Shown one piece after another: positions 52,779 to 61,770 of a DNA stretch of 64,000 nucleotides; within the stretch, counting starts at the first letter, position 1; every line of letters begins with the position of its first letter. Position numbers and translations under genes: made by a program. The DNA is from an uncultured Bacteroidota bacterium. GTDB lineage: Bacteria > Bacteroidota > Bacteroidia > Flavobacteriales > Flavobacteriaceae. The notes beneath the pieces were generated by a model. It worked only from the letters and a program-made list of their open reading frames with translations. It was not told where the DNA came from and made no database searches. The stretch lies in the NCBI GenBank assembly GCA_902546725.1, contig CACCLB010000001.1, forward strand, positions 1-64,000. The letters run 5' to 3'.

Positions 52779-54371
52779 ATGTATAAAAAATTAAAAAACA
52801 TAATATTTGATTTTGACGGAGTAATTCTGGATTCTTTAGATGTTAAAACTGAAGCATTTGCCTCGTTATATGAATCATATGGAAGTGATATCGCTGATAA
52901 AGTAAAGTCTTATCATATAAACAATGGTGGAATATCTAGATATGAAAAAATTAAATTTTGGCATAAAAATTATTTAAACATTGAACTTAACGAGAATGAA
53001 ATCAGCAAGTTAGCTGACAAATTCTCAAATTTAGTTATTGATAAAGTTTTATTATCTAAAGAGGTTAAGGGCTCAATAAATTTTATTAGAAATTATCATA
53101 AGAATTTTAATTTTTTTATTGTTAGTGGCACACCTCATAATGAAATTAATGAAATTGCTAACAAGTTAAATATTTCCAAATATTTTAATGAAATATTAGG
53201 TTCTCCAAAAAATAAAATTGAATGCTGTAATGTGTTAAAAGAAAAATATTTAATTGAGCCGGAAAGCACAATTTTTTTAGGCGATGCAATGAGTGATTTT
53301 AAAGCTGCTGAACATAATAAGTTTCATTTTGCCCTAAGTTTAAAGAATTATAACTCAGATATTTTTAAAGATTTTAAGGGCATTAAGTTTGATAACTTTA
53401 AATCTCTTAGATCTACATTGAGTTTTCCTAAATTTAAAATATTAGTGACTTCAACATCTTTTCAAGATACACCAGGAAATCATCATAAACTATTAAAAGA
53501 ACAAGATTGGGAAATAGATTTTTTGAGGGGTCCTTTAGAAGAAAATGAAATTTTTGATGTAATAGATCAATATGATGCCGTTATTTGTGGGGACGATAAA
53601 TATAGTTATAAAGTAATTGAAAAAGGATTTAATTCAAAGCTTAAAGTTATTTCAAAATATGGAGTAGGTTTAGATAAAATTGATTTAAATGCCGCAAATT
53701 TGTTAGATATACCAGTCACAAATTGTCCTGGAATTAATCAAAATTCTGTTGCTGAACATGTTTTTGCATTATTATTTTCATTTGAAAAAAATATCCATAC
53801 ACAATTTAATTCTGTGCAAAAATATTCATGGAAACGTGAAATAGGAAATGAAGTATTTAACAAAACAATTGGTATTATAGGATTTGGTGCTATTGGTAGA
53901 AGAGTTGCTGAAATTTCTAACGCATTTGGTTTGAGAGTGTTAGTGTTTGATCCATATATTAATATTGATGATATTGTTAATAAATTTAATTATCAATTTG
54001 TTGATACATTAGATAATATTTGGCTAGAATCAAATTACATATCATTACACACACCATTAAATAGTGAAACAAGTAATATGATTAATGACTTGGTAATAAA
54101 TAGGTTAAATAAAAGGCCTATTATTATAAATACTGCAAGATCTGGACTTGTAAATACTAAGTCAATAATAGATGGAATTAATTCTAAAAAAATCTCTGGA
54201 TACTTATGTGATGTATTAGACGAAGAGCCAATAAGTAAAAACGAATTGCTTGTTGGTATTGATAAAGTTTTAATTACCCCTCACGTTGGATCAAGAACTT
54301 ATGAAAATGTTGAAAAACAAGCAGAAAAAGCTATTATCAATTTAGTAGAATTATTAGATTTTAAAATATGA
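52779..54371 (+). CDS. Fusion of HAD phosphatase and D-2-hydroxyacid dehydrogenase
   Basis: About 530 residues from the ATG at 52779 (a start at 52761 would lie in the previous gene). Residues 1 to about 212 are a HAD-IA phosphatase: nucleophile Asp11 and Asp13 in FDFDGVILDS, motif II around VSGTP, motif III GDAMSDF near 168-174. From about 220 to the end is a D-isomer-specific 2-hydroxyacid dehydrogenase: YGVGLDKIDLNAAN, NAD motif GIIGFGAIGRR, Arg in NTARSGLVN, Glu in DVLDEEP, His in TPHVGSRTYE. Both halves keep their key residues. It could dephosphorylate and oxidise or reduce a phosphoglycerate-like or sugar acid substrate; the exact reaction is unknown. It overlaps the next gene by four bases. 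Confidence 0.8.
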   Translation: MYKKLKNIIFDFDGVILDSLDVKTEAFASLYESYGSDIADKVKSYHINNGGISRYEKIKFWHKNYLNIELNENEISKLADKFSNLVIDKVLLSKEVKGSINFIRNYHKNFNFFIVSGTPHNEINEIANKLNISKYFNEILGSPKNKIECCNVLKEKYLIEPESTIFLGDAMSDFKAAEHNKFHFALSLKNYNSDIFKDFKGIKFDNFKSLRSTLSFPKFKILVTSTSFQDTPGNHHKLLKEQDWEIDFLRGPLEENEIFDVIDQYDAVICGDDKYSYKVIEKGFNSKLKVISKYGVGLDKIDLNAANLLDIPVTNCPGINQNSVAEHVFALLFSFEKNIHTQFNSVQKYSWKREIGNEVFNKTIGIIGFGAIGRRVAEISNAFGLRVLVFDPYINIDDIVNKFNYQFVDTLDNIWLESNYISLHTPLNSETSNMINDLVINRLNKRPIIINTARSGLVNTKSIIDGINSKKISGYLCDVLDEEPISKNELLVGIDKVLITPHVGSRTYENVEKQAEKAIINLVELLDFKI

Positions 54372-55090
54372 ATATAGCGGTAATAACAGCAAAAGGAAAC
54401 AATTCTCAACTTGCAAACAAAAATTTAATTAAAGTTTGCGGTAAGTCATTTATAGAGCATCAGTTTGAGGCAGCTAAAAATTGTGATTTAATAGACTTTA
54501 TTTATATTTCAAGTAGTGATATTGATATAATTATCGAATCTGAAAAGATTGGTATATCGGTTATAAAAAGACCAGATGAGTTATCACAACCAGATACTAA
54601 TCACGGAGATGTGATTACACATATTGTTGAAGAACTAGAAAAATTACATCAAAAAATTAATACAATAACGATTCTTTTGGGTAATACCTTGATGGTTAGT
54701 CCCATTGATATTCAAAATTGTATTAGAAATGTTAATTCTTCTGATAAAATCGATTCATCTATGACAGTATGGAAAGCACAAGATGATCATCCATTACGTG
54801 CGCTGAAAATAAATAATCATGGGTTTTTGGAATCTTATTTAAATATTAAAAATGTAGATACTAACAGACAATCTTACGAAGATGTATATTATTACGATCA
54901 AGGCCCATGGACCTTTAAAATGAAGTCATTTAAAAAATATCAAACTGAAAGAACGGGACCAGGGCCATGGTGGTGGATGGCAAAAAATTGTAAGCCAGAA
55001 TTAAGATACTGGGTAACTGGTAGAGATATTCATAACAATTTGGATGTTAGAATTTCTGAATTTTGGCAAAAAAATATAAAACAAATTTAA
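54368..55090 (+). CDS. Acylneuraminate cytidylyltransferase-like nucleotidyltransferase
   Basis: A 240-residue protein of the NeuA/KdsB-like GT-A nucleotidyltransferase family. The N-terminal IAVITAKGNNSQLANKNLIKVCGKSFIEHQ resembles the CMP-sugar synthetase start (A-K-G/R-x-x-S-x-x-x-x-x-K-N) and TILLGNTLMV the position of the LQPTSP-like motif. It differs more from classical NeuA than the gene at 60624, for instance LLGNT in place of LQPTS, and has an unusual GPGPWWWMAKN segment. It probably activates the acid made by the preceding genes with a nucleotide, most likely CTP. It overlaps the fusion gene by four bases. Confidence 0.65.
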   Translation: MNIAVITAKGNNSQLANKNLIKVCGKSFIEHQFEAAKNCDLIDFIYISSSDIDIIIESEKIGISVIKRPDELSQPDTNHGDVITHIVEELEKLHQKINTITILLGNTLMVSPIDIQNCIRNVNSSDKIDSSMTVWKAQDDHPLRALKINNHGFLESYLNIKNVDTNRQSYEDVYYYDQGPWTFKMKSFKKYQTERTGPGPWWWMAKNCKPELRYWVTGRDIHNNLDVRISEFWQKNIKQI

Positions 55091-55092
55091 TT

Positions 55093-55965
55093 ATGAAAGT
55101 AATTATTAGCGGTGGTTCTGGATATTTTGGCTCGGAACTAATCAAAACATTTTTGAATAAAAATATACAAATACTTAATATTGATATACAGAATTCAAAT
55201 ATCTCACATAAAAATTTAATTGAAATCAATCAGGATATTACAGATATAAACTTAAATGATCTTTCTAATTTTGATGCTTCTACATTTATTCACCTTGCAG
55301 GTTTTGCTGATTTAAATTACGCCTATTCTAAGCCTTATAAAACTCTTAAGCATAACGTCGAAATGTCAATAAAAATGATTGAAATATGTAATAAGTTAAA
55401 CATTAAAAATTTTATTTTTTCTAGCTCAATGTATGCTAATGGAAAGCATGGAGGCTTTTATGGTGTTTCTAAAAAATGTGCAGAGCTTTATCTTAATGAG
55501 TTTGCCTCTCAAAAAAAAATGAATTTAAGTATTATAAGAGTTGGAAGTTTGTATGGAGGAAATTCTAAAGAAAGTAATGGGCTACATTCAATTATAAAAA
55601 AAGTTTTAAAAGGAGAAAAAATTGAATACCATGGTAATGAGAATAGTTTAAGAAATTATATTCATGTTAATGATGCTTCAAATTCAGTTTTTAAGATATT
55701 AAAGGAATTGAAATTAGGATCTTATAATCTTGTAGGCAGAGATCAATATAGAATTAAAGATGTTTTTTTAATTATTTCAGAGATCTTGGGAGTTAATATT
55801 GAGGTTGATTACAAAAATGTAAAAAACAAAAAACACTATAATTACAGTTCCTATTCAATTAATAAGTTTGACAGAACATTAGAAATAAAAAATCAAATTG
55901 ATTTTGGCTCAGGTATTAAAGAGCTACATTCTCATATAATTAATTCTAACAACAAAATTCTGTAA
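55093..55965 (+). CDS. NAD-dependent epimerase/dehydratase (extended SDR)
   Basis: A 290-residue extended SDR. From the ATG at 55093 (two bases after the previous gene's stop) it begins with VIISGGSGYFGSELI, the NAD site; FIHLAGFAD, FIFSSSMYANG and the catalytic Tyr-x-x-x-Lys in FYGVSKKCAELY follow, then IRVGSLYGG and RNYIHVNDAS. The family acts on nucleotide sugars; the exact substrate is unknown. It is the last gene of the four-gene cassette before the flippase. A longer frame start at 55063 overlaps the upstream gene and is unlikely. Confidence 0.8.
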   Translation: MKVIISGGSGYFGSELIKTFLNKNIQILNIDIQNSNISHKNLIEINQDITDINLNDLSNFDASTFIHLAGFADLNYAYSKPYKTLKHNVEMSIKMIEICNKLNIKNFIFSSSMYANGKHGGFYGVSKKCAELYLNEFASQKKMNLSIIRVGSLYGGNSKESNGLHSIIKKVLKGEKIEYHGNENSLRNYIHVNDASNSVFKILKELKLGSYNLVGRDQYRIKDVFLIISEILGVNIEVDYKNVKNKKHYNYSSYSINKFDRTLEIKNQIDFGSGIKELHSHIINSNNKIL

Positions 55966-56004
55966 TAATATTTCACTTATTCTAGTAACCATGAATTTTA
56001 AATT

Positions 56005-57303
56005 TTGAGTATTTTTAAAAATACAATTAATGTTTCTTTTTCTAGATTAGCACCAATTGGCTTTTCAGTCATAACTTTACCAATAGTACTAATTAAGTTA
56101 AGCGTTGAAGAAATTGGGATTTTGGGATTAATATTAATAACATCTCAATTTATGTCACTTACTATGCTTGCTGTAAACAAGGCAATTCCTCGTTTTTTAG
56201 TAGGTAGTGGTAAAGTAAACTCTGATATATACAATTTTAATGGACTATGGTTGTTTTGTTTATTGATTAATCTTTTGATTTATTTTTTTTTAAATCAGAT
56301 AATATGGGACTTTATTACAAATGGATATTCTAATAAACTTTCAATCTTTATCATATTGTTTTTTCTAAAGCAAGAAATTGATAATTATATAAATGAATGG
56401 TTAATAGCACAAGATAAAACTCTCTTTCTAAGAAATTATAAGTTATTAGAAACAGGTTTGACTTTTTTATTGACGATATTTTTGTTGTTATTTTTAAATT
56501 TAGGCTTTTATGGCCGTATTTTTTCGTTATTGATTCCAGGTTTATTTATTGGGATAATTGTGATGTTTCACTTGAACATTTATAAAATATCTTACAAAAA
56601 AGATATATGGATTAAATATATTTCTTATTCAAAATCTTTAGCATTATCCTCTCTTGGCACTGTAACATTTAACTATTTAGATAGAATTCTTATAATGAAA
56701 TTAATTCCAGAAAACTACGCGACGAATAGTCTTGGAATTTATGAAATTGCTAATAAAGTAGCTAATATTATCAAAGCTATAATAAATAGTTTATCAAGAG
56801 TTTTTCATGTAAAATATAATAAAATTGCCTTAAATAATATTTTATTAGCTGATAGATATAGTAATTTGATTAAAAAATATGTAGTAAAAAATTTATTAAT
56901 TCTAATAATTATATTTAATACTTTAAGTTTTATTGGGTTATATGCAATATCTAAATTTGATAAAATTTATTTAACGCTTATACCACTTATTACTTTTGGA
57001 TATTGGTTGCGATCTAATTTCATTTTCTTTATTAATCAGCTTTTAATGACTAATCGACAAATATTAGTTTTTATAGGTACTTTAATTGCAGGGTTGATAA
57101 ACACTATTTTAAATTTTATTTTAATTCCTGAGCTTGGTATCGTTAGCGCAGCTTTAACTACAACAATTTCATATTCATTTTTACTAGTTTATTTTTATTA
57201 TCAAGTCGAAAAAACACATTTTAAAAAGTTGATCAATTTTAATTATTTATTCTTAGCGATAATTTTAAATTCATTTTATTTTTTGATTTATTATTTGTTT
57301 TAA
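56005..57303 (+). CDS. Wzx-type lipid-linked repeat unit flippase
   Basis: A 432-residue protein with about 12 predicted membrane helices and very high Ile, Leu, Phe and Asn content, matching the polysaccharide transporter (MOP/Wzx) family. The N-terminal NTINVSFSRLAPIGFSVITLPIV and IGILGLILITSQF are typical. It moves the undecaprenyl-linked repeat unit across the inner membrane for polymerisation by Wzy. The start appears to be TTG at 56005, as no ATG is in frame nearby. It follows the SDR by 39 bases. Confidence 0.82.
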   Translation: MSIFKNTINVSFSRLAPIGFSVITLPIVLIKLSVEEIGILGLILITSQFMSLTMLAVNKAIPRFLVGSGKVNSDIYNFNGLWLFCLLINLLIYFFLNQIIWDFITNGYSNKLSIFIILFFLKQEIDNYINEWLIAQDKTLFLRNYKLLETGLTFLLTIFLLLFLNLGFYGRIFSLLIPGLFIGIIVMFHLNIYKISYKKDIWIKYISYSKSLALSSLGTVTFNYLDRILIMKLIPENYATNSLGIYEIANKVANIIKAIINSLSRVFHVKYNKIALNNILLADRYSNLIKKYVVKNLLILIIIFNTLSFIGLYAISKFDKIYLTLIPLITFGYWLRSNFIFFINQLLMTNRQILVFIGTLIAGLINTILNFILIPELGIVSAALTTTISYSFLLVYFYYQVEKTHFKKLINFNYLFLAIILNSFYFLIYYLF

Positions 57304-57325
57304 ACTAACCTATATTGATTAGAAG

Positions 57326-58450
57326 GTGAAACTAATAATTTACATTACCTCAAACAAAACTCAAATACAAGAAATGTCTAGACTTTTTGAGTTTATTTCA
57401 AATGAGATTAAATTGATTAATACCATAAAAATTTCTTATCCGCACACTATATTATCAAATTATTATTTGAAAATATTGTGGACTATTAAAACCATATTAG
57501 CTTTCAAAAGAAACACTTACATATTGATTTCAAATACAGAAAGAGTTACAGGCTTTGAAGGTTTAGTATTGTCAAAATTATCAAAAAAATCTTTACATCA
57601 TATTTTTTATCAAATTTCTAAAACTGACCCTAAATTTGATGAAAATTTTAAAAGAATAAATCATTTAAATTACAATAAATTTATCACGCGGATTGCCAAA
57701 ATGCTGTATCCATCTAATTTTAGAAATAACTTATCTTTTTTTTCAAATAAAGAAGTTTTTTTTAAATTTTTTAATAACACACTTTTAATTAATCCCTGGA
57801 TTGAGGGATCCACAATTATTGATGAATTTTGGATACATGATAATTCAAGTAAAAAAATTTATGAAAAATCCTCAAAAAAAATGTTTTTATTAGGTAGTAT
57901 TCAAAAGAATGAGTTATTTCTTAATGAAAAAAAGAAAAAAATAAAAAATAAAGTAGCGTTTGCAATTCCTCATCTCTTTGAGCACAAGTTAATGACTAAA
58001 AAAGATGCTATTTATGAGTTAAATAAAATAAAAGACATTTTTTTAACGTTTGATGGTGACCTCGAATTTATTGCTTGTTTACATCCCAAACAAAATAAGT
58101 CAGACTACTTATGGTTGAATGAAAAAAACATCATAGTATCTGATAAATCTCTTTTAGAAGAAATTGTTGATTCTGAATGTTTGATTTGCGCCTTTCGGAG
58201 TGTCACAGATTGGGCAAGATTATTAAAAATACCTACTATTCAATTAAATTACTTGGCTTTTGGCCTATCTACAGAAGCTAATGGAATTTTTAATGCTGAT
58301 AATATTTTAGAGTTTAAGGATTATTTAAATGAACTCAATAAAAACAAATTAAGAGTATCTGAAATTGACAAGGAACTTTTACCATTTGACGACAGAATAA
58401 AGGAAAGAATTGAAAATAGATTAACATCTATTATAAACGATAATAAATAA
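57326..58450 (+). CDS. Glycosyltransferase-like protein of the polysaccharide locus
   Basis: A 374-residue cytoplasmic protein, AT-rich DNA, GTG start at 57326. No named family recognised. The pattern resembles a GT-B or surface polysaccharide synthesis protein: an alpha/beta N-terminal part, and in the C-terminal half FIACLHPKQNKSDY and LICAFRSVTDWARLLKIPTIQLNY, similar to the HP and donor-site segments of capsule glycosyl- or phosphotransferases. It lies between Wzx and NeuB, so a role in adding a residue of the repeat unit is likely by context only. Confidence 0.5.
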   Translation: MKLIIYITSNKTQIQEMSRLFEFISNEIKLINTIKISYPHTILSNYYLKILWTIKTILAFKRNTYILISNTERVTGFEGLVLSKLSKKSLHHIFYQISKTDPKFDENFKRINHLNYNKFITRIAKMLYPSNFRNNLSFFSNKEVFFKFFNNTLLINPWIEGSTIIDEFWIHDNSSKKIYEKSSKKMFLLGSIQKNELFLNEKKKKIKNKVAFAIPHLFEHKLMTKKDAIYELNKIKDIFLTFDGDLEFIACLHPKQNKSDYLWLNEKNIIVSDKSLLEEIVDSECLICAFRSVTDWARLLKIPTIQLNYLAFGLSTEANGIFNADNILEFKDYLNELNKNKLRVSEIDKELLPFDDRIKERIENRLTSIINDNK

Positions 58451-58458
58451 AAAAGTTT

Positions 58459-59454
58459 GTGTATATAATTTCAGAATTCGGTAATATGCACGAGGGAAGT
58501 GTTCCCTTGGCTAAGAAATTTATTGAAGTTGGGAAGAGTTTGGGAGCTGACTGTGTTAAATTTCAAGCACACTATTTTGATGAAGAAAGCCTTATTAATG
58601 CTCCAGCTCCATCTTATTTTAACCAAGAGTCCAGGGAAAGTTATTTTAATAGAACATCTTTTTCAGTCAAACAATGGAATGAGTTAAAATTCTATGCTGA
58701 TGAAATAGAAATTGATTTTATGGTTTCCCCCTTTTCTTTGTATGCTGTGGATGTATTATTGGATGCAGGTATTACCAGATTTAAGATAGCGTCAGGTGAA
58801 GTAACTAATTTACCTCTTCTTAATTATATTAATATAAAAGCTGATGAAGTTTTTGTTTCAAGTGGAATGAGTTCATTGTCGGAACTAAAACAAGCGGTAA
58901 AGTTGTTTAACAATAATAATTTAAAAAGGAGAGTGTTATTTCAATGCTCTAGTATTTATCCATGCCCTCCAGAAAAAGTAGGATTAAATTTAATTAATAG
59001 TTATCAAAATAATTTTCCTGATTGGGAAATCGGATTGAGTGATCATACTCTTTCTAGTACAGCTGGAGTACTTTCTGTTTACTCAGGAGCTACTGTAATT
59101 GAGAAACATTTAACGTTAAGTAATTTAATGTACGGTAGTGATGCAAAAAACTCGTTAGAACCGCAGGAATTCGATTTATTCGTGAAAAGTATTCGTGAAG
59201 CACAAGTAATTATAAATTCTCCACTAAACAAAGATAAGGAAGTTCTTTTGCTGGGTGATATGAAGCATATATTTGAAAAATCAATTGTGTATTCAAGAAA
59301 CTTATTAAAAGGGAAAATACTAGAATTTTCAGATCTAAGTTTTAAGAAACCAGGTGATGGAATTTCTGCCAATAAGTTTGAAGATTACATCGGTAAAAAA
59401 CTTACTGTTGACGTATTTAAAAATCAAAAATTAAGTAAAACAAATTTTAAATAA
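58459..59454 (+). CDS. neuB: NeuB-type nonulosonic acid synthase
   Basis: A 331-residue enzyme of the sialic acid synthase family, which condenses phosphoenolpyruvate with an N-acetylated hexose (ManNAc for NeuB) to a nine-carbon acid. The GTG start leads directly into YIISEFGNMHEGSV, matching the family start. FKIASGEVTNLPLLNYI, VFVSSGMSS, IGLSDHT and VIEKHLTLS are the barrel motifs, and the final 60 residues form a SAF (antifreeze-like) domain (RNLLKGKILEFSDLSFKKPGDGI). It lies directly before neuC and neuA. Confidence 0.88.
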   Translation: MYIISEFGNMHEGSVPLAKKFIEVGKSLGADCVKFQAHYFDEESLINAPAPSYFNQESRESYFNRTSFSVKQWNELKFYADEIEIDFMVSPFSLYAVDVLLDAGITRFKIASGEVTNLPLLNYINIKADEVFVSSGMSSLSELKQAVKLFNNNNLKRRVLFQCSSIYPCPPEKVGLNLINSYQNNFPDWEIGLSDHTLSSTAGVLSVYSGATVIEKHLTLSNLMYGSDAKNSLEPQEFDLFVKSIREAQVIINSPLNKDKEVLLLGDMKHIFEKSIVYSRNLLKGKILEFSDLSFKKPGDGISANKFEDYIGKKLTVDVFKNQKLSKTNFK

Positions 59455-59460
59455 TAAAAA

Positions 59461-60618
59461 TTGAAAATATTAACCTATATAGGTGGGAGAGCAAATTACA
59501 GTAGTATTAAGTCTGTAATGAAAGCCCTAAACAACGATGATTATTTTGATTTAATAACTGTTCTTGGCTGTTCTGCAGTTTTAGAAAAGTTTGGAGATGT
59601 TTCAGAGTTAATAGAAAAAGATGGATTCAAAATTCATGAAAAGGTATATCATTTAGTAGAAGGAGATTCTACAAATGTTATGGCCAAAACGACAGGCCTA
59701 GGTATTATTGAAGCATCTAGTATTTTAAACAGATATAATCCTGATTTTATAATTATTGTTGGTGATCGTTATGAAATGATGTCATTTGCGCTCACTGCAG
59801 CATATATGAATATTAGAATTATTCATACAATGGGAGGTGAGGTTACAGGAACAATCGATGAAAGTATTCGACATGCGCTCACAAAATTTTCTCACATTCA
59901 CTTCGTTGCAACAGAACAATCGCGTTTGCGAGTAATAAAAATGGGAGAGGACCCAAAATATGTAGTTAACACAGGTTGTCCTAGAATAGATTTAGTGAAA
60001 CGAGAATTAAGAAATAATTCAATGGAAATTCTGACAAAGTATTTTAATGGGAAAAAAGGGGTTGGAACAGATATAGACTTTGAGGCCCCATTTTTACTGA
60101 TATCATACCATCCAGTCACTACTGAGCACGATTATAATCGTAGTTATATGGAGCAAATTTTGAATGCTTTACATCAATTTAGAATGCAAGCTTTAATACT
60201 ATGGCCTAACAGTGATGCCGGAGGAGATCAAATTGCCAAAGCAATACGAACTTTTCGTGAACATAATAATAAATTAAAATTCTCATTTCATAAGAACCTA
60301 CCAAATAAGATTTATATCCACCTTATGAATACATGCTATGCATTGGTGGGCAACAGTAGCTCGGGTATTAGAGAAGGTGCATACATAGGAACACGTGTAT
60401 TAAATATAGGTACTAGACAAAATACCCGAGAGCATAGCAGTAATGTTATTAATGTTCCAAATTCAAGTATTGATATTTTGAATTCTTTGAAAAGCTTAGA
60501 AAATATACCCAAAAAATCGGACCATATTTATGGTTCCGGCAATGCATCCGACAAAATTATTAGGTTTTTGAAAGAATTGATTGAGTTGCCTAGTATCCAA
60601 AAAACGATACAATACTAA
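59461..60618 (+). CDS. neuC: UDP-N-acetylglucosamine 2-epimerase (hydrolysing), NeuC type
   Basis: A 385-residue GT-B-fold enzyme which converts UDP-GlcNAc to ManNAc and UDP, the first step of sialic acid synthesis. It starts at a TTG (ILTYIGGRANYSSIKSV). IIIVGDRYEMMSFALTA, HTMGGEVTGTIDESIRHALTK, ISYHPVTTEH and GNSSSGIREGAYIGTRVLNIG are typical of the NeuC/LegG subgroup rather than of the non-hydrolysing WecB type. The length is as expected. It lies between neuB and neuA. Confidence 0.88.
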   Translation: MKILTYIGGRANYSSIKSVMKALNNDDYFDLITVLGCSAVLEKFGDVSELIEKDGFKIHEKVYHLVEGDSTNVMAKTTGLGIIEASSILNRYNPDFIIIVGDRYEMMSFALTAAYMNIRIIHTMGGEVTGTIDESIRHALTKFSHIHFVATEQSRLRVIKMGEDPKYVVNTGCPRIDLVKRELRNNSMEILTKYFNGKKGVGTDIDFEAPFLLISYHPVTTEHDYNRSYMEQILNALHQFRMQALILWPNSDAGGDQIAKAIRTFREHNNKLKFSFHKNLPNKIYIHLMNTCYALVGNSSSGIREGAYIGTRVLNIGTRQNTREHSSNVINVPNSSIDILNSLKSLENIPKKSDHIYGSGNASDKIIRFLKELIELPSIQKTIQY

Positions 60619-60623
60619 GAATT

Positions 60624-61334
60624 ATGATTGGGCTAATAACAGCTAGAGGAGGGAGTAAAGGAATTCCTAATAAGAATATGGTTTTGTTAAATAATAAACC
60701 ATTGTTATATTATACTATTGAGGCAGCGAAAAAATCTAAATTAAAAGAGACTTGGATCACTAGTGATTCAAATGAGATTTTAAAATATGCGAAAAGTCAA
60801 GGAATTAAGTGTATTTCTAGGCCGAAACACCTTGCTGAAGATGATACTCCATCAATAGAAGTTGTAAAGCACGCGGTATCTATAATTGGAGAAGAAAACA
60901 CATATTGTTTACTTCAACCTACATCACCTCTCAGAAACTTTAAACATATAAATGAGGCTTTTGAGGTTTATAAAAATTGTAACAGCACGACAAAGTCTTT
61001 AGTAAGTGTGAGTAAATTACCTCATAATTTTAGTCCAAAGTCACTAATGACAATGACAGATGGTATTTTAACACCAGTAAATCAAAATGAGAAAATATTT
61101 AGACGACAGGATAAAAAAACATTCTATGCTCGCAACGGTGCAGCTATTTATATTTTTAATTCTAAAGACATTATTAAATCTGAATATAAAATTTTAAATG
61201 GTACAATTTTAAGTTACGAAATGGATAAAATATTTAGTCTTGATATAGATGAGCCAATTGATATTCAAATTGCCGAATTATATTTAAATCTTATAAAGAA
61301 TAAAAGCATTAAAGAAAGATTTATTAGCAAATAA
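60624..61334 (+). CDS. neuA: CMP-N-acylneuraminate cytidylyltransferase
   Basis: A 236-residue CMP-sialic acid synthetase. The start IGLITARGGSKGIPNKN, the LLQPTSPLRNFKHI motif, RRQDKKTFYARNGAAIYIF and SLDIDEPIDIQIAE are all canonical. It activates the nonulosonic acid with CTP for transfer to the polymer. With NeuB and NeuC it completes the minimal sialic acid pathway. The next gene's frame overlaps its 3' end. Confidence 0.9.
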   Translation: MIGLITARGGSKGIPNKNMVLLNNKPLLYYTIEAAKKSKLKETWITSDSNEILKYAKSQGIKCISRPKHLAEDDTPSIEVVKHAVSIIGEENTYCLLQPTSPLRNFKHINEAFEVYKNCNSTTKSLVSVSKLPHNFSPKSLMTMTDGILTPVNQNEKIFRRQDKKTFYARNGAAIYIFNSKDIIKSEYKILNGTILSYEMDKIFSLDIDEPIDIQIAELYLNLIKNKSIKERFISK

Positions 61335-61770
61335 AAATTTTTATTCCAAAATTATAACTCTCATTCTTTATGCTGAAAGATCTAAATTATCTTCAATTAT
61401 TTGGCCAATTAAAAAAATAATTTATGTCGTTTTAAATATAGAATTACCACATTCTAAGAATATATGGAAAGGACTTGTCCTACCTCATCCTTATAATATA
61501 ATTATAAATAAAAAGGTTATAATAGGGGAAAATTGTAGAATTTATCATAATACTACAATTGGGAATAATGATTTTAAAAGGGGGTCTCCAGTAATAGGAT
61601 CTCATTGTTATATTAGCACTAATTCAAGTGTAATAGGCCCCATTGTAATAGGGGATAACTGTTTCATTTCAGCTCATAGCCTTCTTACTAATGATCTAGA
61701 TAAAAATTTATTTTACTCTAACAATCAAACAAAAAAAAACAACATCAAAATTCAAGAATTATATAGATGA
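61300..61770 (+). CDS. Serine acetyltransferase-like O-acetyltransferase without ordinary start codon
   Basis: An open frame of 158 codons between neuA and the next gene encodes a hexapeptide-repeat acetyltransferase: KALKKDLLANKNFYSKI (the usual start of this family), VVLNIELPHSKNIWKGLVLPHPYNI, VIIGENCRIYHNTTIGNN and VIGPIVIGDNCFISAHS. There is no in-frame ATG, GTG or TTG at all. The best candidate is ATA at 61300, inside the end of neuA, giving 156 residues. The stop overlaps the next ATG (ATGA), as expected for a working operon gene. It probably O-acetylates a sugar of the polymer. Either a rare start codon, a start mutation, or a sequencing error explains it. Confidence 0.7.
   Translation: MKALKKDLLANKNFYSKIITLILYAERSKLSSIIWPIKKIIYVVLNIELPHSKNIWKGLVLPHPYNIIINKKVIIGENCRIYHNTTIGNNDFKRGSPVIGSHCYISTNSSVIGPIVIGDNCFISAHSLLTNDLDKNLFYSNNQTKKNNIKIQELYR

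Noticed and set aside
59079-59372. 97-codon minus-strand frame opposite neuB
   Set aside because: Shadow of the coding strand of a clear NeuB; no domain in its translation.
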